Positions 25,001-30,654 of a stretch of DNA of 32,958 nucleotides are shown here, piece after piece. This stretch comes from an uncultured Alistipes sp. Its GTDB lineage: Bacteria; Bacteroidota; Bacteroidia; Bacteroidales; Rikenellaceae. The stretch covers positions 1 through 32,958 of the forward strand of contig CAAGBI010000077.1 of assembly GCA_900768015.1 (NCBI GenBank), read 5' to 3'. The notes beneath the pieces are model-generated. The model was given only the letters and a program-made list of their open reading frames with translations. It had not been told where the DNA came from and ran no database searches. Numbering within the stretch: the first letter of the stretch is position 1; every line of letters begins with the position of its first letter. The translations under genes were made by a program, and so were the position numbers.

Positions 25001-26255
25001 CACATACAACATCCCCGAGTGGCAGAATGTACACAAGATTGACGACACGGAGCTCTGGAACGAGCGTATGTTCCTCAAGGAGCGCCTCATCAAGACCATC
25101 CGCAAGCGCTATAGCGATCCTACACAGGTACGCTTGCAGTCACCTCGCCAGATGGTACAGGTTACCGAGAGCATCAAGCCCGATGTACTTACCATCGGTT
25201 TTGCACGCCGCTTCGCTACATACAAGCGTGCTTACTTGCTCTTCACTAACCTCGAGCGTCTCTCGGCGTTGGTAAACAACAAGGAGCGCCCCGTGCAGTT
25301 CATCTTCGCAGGTAAGGCTCACCCCAACGATAAGCCCGGTCAGGACCTTATCAAGCGTATCGTGGAGGTATCGGCAATGCCCGAGTTCGTAGGTAAGATT
25401 GTCTTCTTGCAGAACTACGACATGGAGCTTGCACGCCGCATGGTACAGGGTGTTGATGTATGGCTCAATACGCCTACCCGTCCTTTGGAGGCATCGGGCA
25501 CATCAGGCGAGAAGTGCGTTATGAACGGCGTTATGCAGTTCTCTGTTCTCGACGGCTGGTGGGTTGAGGGCTACAAGGAGGGTGCCGGTTGGATGCTTCC
25601 TATGGAGCGTTCATTCGCTGACCAGCGCTTCCAGGATGAGCTCGATGCAGAGATGATCTACAACACTATCGAGGAGCAGATCGTACCTTTGTACTACGAC
25701 CGCGACAAGGATGGCGTACCTCACAAGTGGGTTCACGCTGTTAAGAAGTGTGTTGCCGACATCGCATCTAACTTCACAATGAACCGTCAGCTTATCGACT
25801 ACGAGGAGCGCTTCTACAACAAGCTCGCCCAGCGTAAGGGCCTCATCGTTGACAACAACTACTTGATGGCTCGCCAGATTGCAGCTTGGAAGCGTAAGGT
25901 ATCTGCAGCATGGGATAACATCGCAATCCTCGATGTTAAGCGTGCGGAGATTGAGTCTGAGGCAATGTATGTAGGTAAGAAGTACCGCTTCGAGCTTACT
26001 ATCGACCTCGCAGGCTTGAACAAGGAGGATATCGGCGCAGAGCTCGTTGTAGCAACTCAGATCGAGGCAGGCCAGGCAGCTAATGTCGTTGAGACACGCC
26101 GCTTGAGCGTCGTAGCCGAGGAGGGTAACACTGTTACCTTGGCTTTGGACTACGCTCCCGAGCAGACAGGTATGTTCGATGTGGCATTGCGTATCTTCCC
26201 ATCTAACGACAAGCTCGAGCACCGTATGGACTTCGCGCTCGTTAAGTGGGCATAA
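22014..26255 (+). CDS. Fused glycogen synthase (GT3) and alpha-glucan phosphorylase (GT35)
   Basis: A 1413-residue fusion. Residues about 1-550 resemble GT3 (eukaryote-type) glycogen synthase: FEVSWEVCNKVGGIHTV at the N-terminus and YYEPWGYTPLES at 434-444, where Glu436 lies in the family's catalytic E-x7-E motif. Residues about 580-690 match the DUF3417 linker found before bacterial alpha-glucan phosphorylases (ELSRNLWWCWT). The rest is GT35: FSMEYGLHS (671-679), NEGHAAF, TTHTPVPAGHD, and the pyridoxal-phosphate site EASGTSGEK with Lys1167 predicted to hold PLP. One polypeptide therefore carries enzymes for both building and phosphorolysing glycogen. I recall similar long proteins in Bacteroides and Prevotella. 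Codon use looks strong and even, suggesting high expression. A bidirectional hairpin follows. Confidence 0.9.
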   Translation: MSNVNLTPDYLFEVSWEVCNKVGGIHTVIASKAPTVKRELGDNYITIGPDFSSDYVSPEFVEDTTLMAAWRESLYNKGVRVRIGRWAIESNPIAILIDFKSFIREKDDILKQLWEAYNVDSLSGQWDYIEPVLFGHAAGVVIASFAETMCQPSNKIVAHFHEWMAAAGSLYLHDNAPYVATVFSTHATVMGRCIAGNRLPLYNDLHKFNADELARQFNVMAKHSLEKAGATYADAFLTVSDITANECRYLLGREVTRITPNGFENGFVPAEAKLAELRAASRRKLIDVARATWGYDFAEDTLIVASSGRYEFHNKGLDVFLESLKQLATSNINRDVLAVIAVPAGNTGAREDLAQHLANGSAIDPAQKRYLTHHLEAEAWDQVSQSIDGSILSTSASRVKVLFVPTYLNGNDGIFNMPYYDMLAGVDLTIFASYYEPWGYTPLESVAYGVPTVTTTLAGFGMWVAKQAEHKGVDIVRRDDYNTREVVLQITDILKHYMDMNAEEYAEARKGAMEISNTALWKRLFKEYKQAYEEAIDNSVSRTNRVLIDGGDRSEQINFVRQQLTSNRPSWHRLMVEKGIPARLKALEELSRNLWWCWTVAARDLFESVDPELWVKVDRNPIVLLDKLTATRCEELCNDKEFLARMDAVYKEFTDYMAEKPAPEHAKVAYFSMEYGLHSTLKIYSGGLGILAGDYLKEASDRNVGMVAVGLLYRYGYFTQRLSAQGAQEATYEAQNFFKLPISPVRDEDGNWITTQVAFPGRTLSARVWKCQVGRTDLYLLDADYEANLEEDRQVTYHLYGGDWENRLKQEILLGVGGIRALVKMGIKQQVYHCNEGHAAFINIERIRNLIAKKRLSFSEAMEVVRSSSLFTTHTPVPAGHDAFPESMIRQYMSHYPDVLGITWDQFINLGKTNPNDPNEKFSMSVLACNLSQEVNGVSWLHGEVSKEILGNMWPGYFKNELHIGYVTNGVHFPTWVASNLRRLYAKYFGDAFSGHTYNIPEWQNVHKIDDTELWNERMFLKERLIKTIRKRYSDPTQVRLQSPRQMVQVTESIKPDVLTIGFARRFATYKRAYLLFTNLERLSALVNNKERPVQFIFAGKAHPNDKPGQDLIKRIVEVSAMPEFVGKIVFLQNYDMELARRMVQGVDVWLNTPTRPLEASGTSGEKCVMNGVMQFSVLDGWWVEGYKEGAGWMLPMERSFADQRFQDELDAEMIYNTIEEQIVPLYYDRDKDGVPHKWVHAVKKCVADIASNFTMNRQLIDYEERFYNKLAQRKGLIVDNNYLMARQIAAWKRKVSAAWDNIAILDVKRAEIESEAMYVGKKYRFELTIDLAGLNKEDIGAELVVATQIEAGQAANVVETRRLSVVAEEGNTVTLALDYAPEQTGMFDVALRIFPSNDKLEHRMDFALVKWA

Positions 26256-26289
26256 CATCCTCATAGATATTAGGACACCTTTATATAGA

Positions 26290-26325
26290 GAGTGCCGTTG
26301 ATAGCAATATCGACGGCACTCTTGC
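26290..26325. terminator. Bidirectional terminator between convergent genes
   Basis: GAGTGCCGT (26290-26298) pairs perfectly with ACGGCACTC (26313-26321), with extra pairing in the loop. It sits between the stop codons of the phosphorylase fusion (plus) and the phospholipase-D-type gene (minus). The T-rich tail is weak on the plus strand (TTGCTTTAT). Confidence 0.7.
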
Positions 26326-26326
26326 T

Positions 26327-27379
26327 TTATAGCAGGCTCTCAAAACAGCGGCACAGAAAGGCGGGGATAAATGAGCGCTTGTCGCGCGAAGTAGGCTCGG
26401 TAGATATAGCCAACATCTCCTCTATGAAGCGCTCGGCACTCTCCCTAACACCTCTATTCGTTGTCACGGCCATCAGTTCGCGGTTGTGGTAGAGGCTGCG
26501 GGCATCGAGGTTGGCACTGCCCACCACCACCTTCGTTCGGTCGACTATGGCGAGTTTGGCATGGAGAAATGCTCGACGACATATCCGAACATCTATGCCA
26601 CACTCCACCGCCTGGGCAATATGGCGGCGCATAACATGGTCCAACAGCCACACATCGCACCTCTCGGGCACCAGAAGCGTGACACTCACACCGCGCTCCA
26701 CGGCACGCGAAAGCATATCCATAACCCTTGCGGGTGGCATAAAGTAGGGCGTTGCGAATATCAGCGAGGTCTGCGCCTCTTCGAGCGTCTCGCTGAGCAA
26801 CTCCGCCATGGCACGACCTCCCCTACTCTCCGACCATACCACCCTCATGCCTGCGTGATGATAGGACATAGGCACCTCGCAGTCTATACCCTCGCAGACA
26901 AAAGCATCGTAGTCGAAGAGGCGCTGCAGGGTGCTCACTCCATCGCCCACAAGGCGCAACTGCACATCGTACCACTTGCCTAAGGCGTTACCCACGGCAT
27001 ACCTATCGGCTATGTTTATGCCCCCGATGTGGGCGATGCGACCGTCAATAATTGCCATCTTGCGGTGGTAGCGGCCATGACGCATAAGCGAGTGACAGAG
27101 CAGCTCCACGCCACTATGTTCCAATAGCTTGCGCAATTTACTGCTTAGTGAGCGCGAGCCATAGCCATCGACTATGAGACGCACACGCAAGCCCTGTCGC
27201 GCCTTGCGACTGAGGATGTCGGCAAAGAGACGCCCCGTGCGGTCGTTGGCAAAGATGTAGTACTCCATGTCTATTGTCTCGCGCGCATGCTGCATATCGG
27301 CAATGAGAGAGCTAAATATTGCAGAGGGTGAGGTGAGGAGCTGCTGGGCACAATCGCGATGCTTCGGGTGGTTATTCAT
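26327..27379 (-). CDS. Phospholipase D-type protein, cardiolipin synthase-like, without membrane segments
   Basis: A 350-residue protein with two HKD catalytic motifs: HYHRKMAIIDG in the first half and FLHAKLAIVDR in the second, each followed by the usual GG(I)N or GSAN segment. Layout is that of bacterial cardiolipin synthases (Cls), which join two phosphatidylglycerols or PG and PE into cardiolipin. The usual two N-terminal membrane helices and about 130 residues are missing, so this is the short ClsB/ClsC-like or soluble type. A nuclease or other phosphodiesterase role is possible. It is convergent with the glycogen gene and divergent from greA. I found no clear TAnnTTTG element before its start. 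Confidence 0.85.
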   Translation of the reverse strand: MNNHPKHRDCAQQLLTSPSAIFSSLIADMQHARETIDMEYYIFANDRTGRLFADILSRKARQGLRVRLIVDGYGSRSLSSKLRKLLEHSGVELLCHSLMRHGRYHRKMAIIDGRIAHIGGINIADRYAVGNALGKWYDVQLRLVGDGVSTLQRLFDYDAFVCEGIDCEVPMSYHHAGMRVVWSESRGGRAMAELLSETLEEAQTSLIFATPYFMPPARVMDMLSRAVERGVSVTLLVPERCDVWLLDHVMRRHIAQAVECGIDVRICRRAFLHAKLAIVDRTKVVVGSANLDARSLYHNRELMAVTTNRGVRESAERFIEEMLAISTEPTSRDKRSFIPAFLCRCFESLL

Positions 27380-27460
27380 GAATAATACAATTTAGTTCGT
27401 TGATTTAGCCATTGCGGCATACTTTGTGCCAAAAAAATTTGTTCTTTCAAAAATTTGAAG

Positions 27461-27468
27461 TACCTTTG
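27461..27468 (+). promoter_or_regulatory. Putative greA promoter -7 element
   Basis: TACCTTTG matches TAnnTTTG. It implies a leader of about 120 bases before the greA ATG, with a terminator-like hairpin inside it. Confidence 0.6.
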
Positions 27469-27505
27469 TAGTGTATTTAGAGAGGGTATCGTTTAGGGTA
27501 CAGAG

Positions 27506-27546
27506 GAGTTCTAATCTTTGACCAGATTGGAATTCATATTTTTTTT
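27506..27546 (+). terminator. Terminator-like hairpin (attenuator) in the greA leader
   Basis: GAGTTCTAATCT (27506-27517) pairs along its whole length with AGATTGGAATTC (27524-27535), 12 base pairs with two G-U pairs and a 6-base loop, followed by ATA and eight T (27539-27546). It lies between the promoter and the greA start, so transcripts could end at about 70 bases. Confidence 0.75.
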
Positions 27547-27596
27547 GTGTCTGGCGGTAACCTCATGAAAGAGACAAAATTAAAAAAACAGATATT

Positions 27597-28073
27597 ATGA
27601 GTAACGAGATTATCTACCTCACAGCTGAGGGAATGAACAAACTTAAGGAGGAGCTCCACCACATGGTATCGGTTGAGCGCCCCGCTGCTGCTGCCGCTAT
27701 CGCAGAGGCTCGCGACAAGGGTGACCTCTCGGAGAATGCAGAGTATGACGCAGCCCGCGAGGCTCAGGGCCTTTTGGAGATGCGCATCGCACAGCTCGAG
27801 CAGACACTCACCAAGGCACGCATCATCGACGAGACAAAGATTGATACCTCGAAGGTTCAGATTTTGAGCCGCGTTAAGCTCTTGAACCACAATGTAAAGC
27901 GCGAGGTTGAGTACACCATCGTTTCGGAGAACGAGGCCAACTTGCGCGAGGGTAAGCTCGCTATCGGCACCCCTATCGCTAAGGCATTGCTTGGCAAGAA
28001 GGTCGGCGAGATTGTCGAGGTTCAGGTTCCCGCAGGCATGCTCAAGCTCGAGATTTTGAACATCTCGATCTAA
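27597..28073 (+). CDS. greA: Transcription elongation factor GreA
   Basis: A 158-residue protein of standard GreA length. The N-terminal coiled coil (about 1-75) includes the hallmark tip DKGDLSENAEYDAAREAQ, whose acidic residues stimulate transcript cleavage by RNA polymerase; the C-terminal FKBP-like domain (about 80-158) contains EANLREGKLAIGTPIAKALLGKKVGE. GreA rescues backtracked RNA polymerase. It stands alone, with its own promoter, an attenuator-like leader and a strong terminator downstream. Confidence 0.97.
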   Translation: MSNEIIYLTAEGMNKLKEELHHMVSVERPAAAAAIAEARDKGDLSENAEYDAAREAQGLLEMRIAQLEQTLTKARIIDETKIDTSKVQILSRVKLLNHNVKREVEYTIVSENEANLREGKLAIGTPIAKALLGKKVGEIVEVQVPAGMLKLEILNISI

Positions 28074-28095
28074 GAGTACGAATCGCAGTAAAACG

Positions 28096-28131
28096 AACTA
28101 CCCCTTCCACTGAGGAAGGGGTAGTTTTTTT
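28096..28131 (+). terminator. greA terminator
   Basis: AACTACCCCTTCC (28096-28108) pairs perfectly with GGAAGGGGTAGTT (28114-28126) and runs into seven T ending at 28131. Confidence 0.92.
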
Positions 28132-28158
28132 GATTAGCCTACATTAGCCCCACAACCT

Positions 28159-28286
28159 AATTTCTTGTCAGAGTGGCGCTAATTTACCGCCGATTAAGAA
28201 ATTGGGCTGGATGGATAGTACTTGTCGTACATTCCATTCAGCCCAATGATTGAGGTGGCGAAGTAGCGCCACTATCACAAGAAATT
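28159..28286 (-). repeat. Palindromic element, copy G, next to the phosphofructokinase stop codon
   Basis: A full copy with the longest terminal match: AATTTCTTGTCAGAGTGGCG at the left and CGCCACTATCACAAGAAATT at the right, complementary except at CAG/GAT. The central stem pairs 28201-28209 (ATTGGGCTG) with 28239-28247 (CAGCCCAAT), tipped by AGTAC/GTAC. A local GTGGCG/CGCCAC hairpin lies at the gene-proximal side. It ends 3 bases from the gene's stop codon. Confidence 0.8.
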
Positions 28287-28289
28287 GAG

Positions 28290-29522
28290 TTACCAGTTGA
28301 GTATCTTACGGAAATCATACTCCTCAGGGTTGGGGAGGTAAGCCTTGGCTGCCTCGTAATCCGCGGGAGTGATGTAGTGCATAAGGTTGTCGATAACCTG
28401 GTGAATCTTGTCTGCGTTGATGTCTACGAGGCGTGGAGGAATCTTGCCTGTCTCGGGATCCTGAAGGTCCTTGAGGTAGAGAGGAGATACATAACCCTCC
28501 TGGCTGATGTAGACCATACAGCCGGTCTTACCCTCAGAGAAGAGCTTATAGACGCCCATACCGAGCTGTGAGCAATATACGAGGTCGAAAGCACATGGTG
28601 TCTGGCAGCGTACCTCGTAGCCAATCTCCACGGGACGAGACTTAACCTTGATGCCGAGAGCCTTGCAACGCTTCTCGAGGAGTGTGTTGAACATCTCAGC
28701 CTTAGATACCTTACCGAGCTCGGGGTGGCCGTGGTCATCGTATGAGAACTGGATGCCCGACTTGAGAATCTCCTCCTGGTCGAGTGCGTGGAACACACCC
28801 TCAGATACCATCGCTGCACCGTAGTCCATGTTGAGGAGCTTACGCTTCACGATAGCCGAGATGATGAGGCTGATGATCTTGTCGATTGTAATCTTTGTCT
28901 TGTTGAACATCTCGGGGATGATGATCATTGGGTAGTGGCAAGCCGATGCGATACCGAATGCGAGGTGACCTGCTGAGCGACCCATGGCAGCTACTACGAA
29001 CCAGTTAGCCGATGTACGAGCGTCGTTATATACCGCGCGACCGATTACCGAGCCAGCGTTCTTTGCAGACTGATAGCCGAATGTAGGCATACCTGCGGGC
29101 AATGGAAGGTCGTTGTCGATGGTCTTGGGGACATGGATGTTCGCGATGGGGTACTGCTTAACCTCGAGGAACTTAGCGATGCGGTTTGCTGTAGAGGCTG
29201 TGTCGTCACCACCCACAGTTACCAAGAGTTTGATGTTGTTCTGCTTGAAGAAGTCGAGGTTGAAGTTCTTCTCGAAGTCCTCATCAGTGGGCTTGAAGCG
29301 GCTCATAGTGAGATACGAACCACCCTGATTGAAGATGTAGTCTACGCGGAACATATCGAGATCCTCGAAGCGGGGATTGGGGTTGAAAAGACCCGAATAG
29401 CCGTAGTGAAGACCGATAACACGATAACCCTTTGCAAGGAATGTCTTGGCTACAGAGCCAACAACGGTGTTCATACCAGGAGCAGGACCGCCACCAGTGA
29501 GAATTGCAATAGCCTCTTTCAT
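28290..29522 (-). CDS. PPi-dependent phosphofructokinase (diphosphate-fructose-6-phosphate 1-phosphotransferase)
   Basis: A 410-residue phosphofructokinase-family enzyme of glycolysis. The substrate-binding motifs are GGDD at 104-107 and PKTIDND at 132-138; in this family an Asp after GGD and a Lys in PKTIDND mark enzymes that use pyrophosphate, whereas ATP enzymes have GGDG and PGTIDND. The MGRSAGHLA fructose-6-phosphate segment is also present. The PPi-type reaction is reversible and saves ATP, which fits an anaerobe. Putative promoter TATCTTTG (minus) at 29565-29572. The stop codon lies against repeat copy G. The phosphoryl donor assignment is from these motifs only. Confidence 0.9.
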   Translation of the reverse strand: MKEAIAILTGGGPAPGMNTVVGSVAKTFLAKGYRVIGLHYGYSGLFNPNPRFEDLDMFRVDYIFNQGGSYLTMSRFKPTDEDFEKNFNLDFFKQNNIKLLVTVGGDDTASTANRIAKFLEVKQYPIANIHVPKTIDNDLPLPAGMPTFGYQSAKNAGSVIGRAVYNDARTSANWFVVAAMGRSAGHLAFGIASACHYPMIIIPEMFNKTKITIDKIISLIISAIVKRKLLNMDYGAAMVSEGVFHALDQEEILKSGIQFSYDDHGHPELGKVSKAEMFNTLLEKRCKALGIKVKSRPVEIGYEVRCQTPCAFDLVYCSQLGMGVYKLFSEGKTGCMVYISQEGYVSPLYLKDLQDPETGKIPPRLVDINADKIHQVIDNLMHYITPADYEAAKAYLPNPEEYDFRKILNW

Positions 29523-29564
29523 AATGTATTGTTTTTGATTGTTAAAGATATTCGTTCAATACCA

Positions 29565-29572
29565 CAAAGATA
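29565..29572 (-). promoter_or_regulatory. Putative phosphofructokinase promoter -7 element
   Basis: The minus strand reads TATCTTTG, matching TAnnTTTG, 43 bases before the start codon. Confidence 0.65.
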
Positions 29573-29633
29573 ATAAATATCTTTAATAATAACAATTTTT
29601 TCATCACTATTCCATTATTTCGCAAATATTGTG

Positions 29634-29641
29634 TAACTTTA
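29634..29641 (+). promoter_or_regulatory. Possible promoter of the plug-domain protein gene
   Basis: TAACTTTA differs from TAnnTTTG only in the last base and lies 31 bases before the ATG at 29672. Confidence 0.35.
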
Positions 29642-29671
29642 CAACAACATAAACTCCTAACACTTACATCT

Positions 29672-30349
29672 ATGAGACATATATTCCTCCTCGTCGTAGC
29701 ACTCTTTGCGCTCAATCACGCCATGGCAGATGAGCCCTTCAACGGCCGTGTCACGCGCGCCGACGGCACAGGCATCAAGGCCACGGTAAGGGTTGTGGGC
29801 AGCGACAAATATACACGCGCCGATGGTAAGGGTCGCTTCGGCCTTACGAATATCAAGCCCGACGACACGCTGCAATTCATCTACAAGCGCGACACCCTCA
29901 CCATAGCGCTCGAAGGTCGCCGCAGCATAGAGGTAGAGTGGTTGGAGGAGGGCGATGTCTACCGCGCCGAGGAGTCGGAGGAGCTTATGAACTATGGCTA
30001 CGGCTATGTTAAGCGCCGCGAGAGCACCGACTACACATCGGGCATCTCAGGCGATAGGCTGCGCGCTACGGGGTGTAGCAACCTGCAGGATGCCATAATG
30101 ATATGCTACTCAGGCCTAAGGTATATAAATGGCGAGCTATGCCTCATGACGCAGAACTCCATAAATGGCAGCTCTGCAGTGCTGATATTGTGTGATGGCA
30201 TGGAGACGCGACTGGAGCTTATCAGCATCTACGATGTTAAGTCTGTGGAGATTATCAAGGGCTCGAATATGTATGGCTTCAGGGGCGTTAATGGTGTTAT
30301 TCTTGTCACCACCATGTCTGGCGAAGACGCCGTCAAAAGGGAGAGGTAG
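29672..30349 (+). CDS. Secreted barrel-less SusC-like protein (carboxypeptidase-regulatory-like domain plus plug)
   Basis: A 225-residue exported protein with a signal peptide (1-19, cut after AMA). Residues about 22-90 resemble the carboxypeptidase-regulatory-like domain of Bacteroidota TonB receptors (GRVTRADGTGIKATVRV...YTRADGKGRFGL). Residues about 105-215 resemble a SusC-type plug: NYGYGYVKRRESTDYTSGIS near the start, NLQDAIM in the middle and IIKGSNMYGFRGVNGVILVTT at the end. The frame then stops; no barrel follows and the next 300 bases are non-coding, so this is not a recent frameshift with the barrel nearby. It may be a stand-alone regulator or partner of a receptor, or an old truncation. 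Confidence 0.8.
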   Translation: MRHIFLLVVALFALNHAMADEPFNGRVTRADGTGIKATVRVVGSDKYTRADGKGRFGLTNIKPDDTLQFIYKRDTLTIALEGRRSIEVEWLEEGDVYRAEESEELMNYGYGYVKRRESTDYTSGISGDRLRATGCSNLQDAIMICYSGLRYINGELCLMTQNSINGSSAVLILCDGMETRLELISIYDVKSVEIIKGSNMYGFRGVNGVILVTTMSGEDAVKRER

Positions 30350-30500
30350 GAGAGATTAGGGAGATTAAGGAAGTTAGGGAAGTTAGGGAAGTTAGAGAGC
30401 TAAGAGACGGAGGGGGAGATAAGCGATGATGCTATCAATCGTGGTCCGCAACTTCTCTTTTGTCTCTTCTGTCTTTTCTATCTCCTTAACATCTCTTATT
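30350..30500. repeat. Purine-rich tract with 9-base tandem repeats and a facing pyrimidine-rich tract
   Basis: Starting at the stop codon of the plug protein, the plus strand is purine-rich with three tandem units GAAGTTAGG (30370-30378, 30379-30387, 30388-30396 with a final A). At 30451-30495 it becomes pyrimidine-rich (CTTCTCTTTTGTCTCTTC). Parts are complementary (TTAAGGA at 30365 and TCCTTAA at 30483). No gene is seen. Confidence 0.5.
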
Positions 30501-30523
30501 ATGTTGCATCAGCCCCACAACCT

Positions 30524-30654
30524 AATTTCTTGTCAGAAGTCGTGAGATGTGGTGCATCACAAAAGAAACCACCTTGGGATAGTACACAATAGTACAGCCC
30601 AAGGTGGTTTACTTTTAGGGATGTGCCGCAGATTGCGGCTTATCACGAGAAATT
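30524..30654 (-). repeat. Palindromic element, copy H, overlapping the pyruvate oxidoreductase stop codon
   Basis: A full copy with AATTTCTTGTCAGAAG at the left and CTTATCACGAGAAATT at the right. The central stem pairs 30567-30578 (AACCACCTTGGG) with 30598-30609 (CCCAAGGTGGTT), tipped by GTAC/GTAC. Reading from the gene, a GCCGCAATCTGCGGC hairpin precedes it and the central stem is followed by TCTTTTG. The right end overlaps the stop codon TTA at 30653-30655. Confidence 0.8.
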
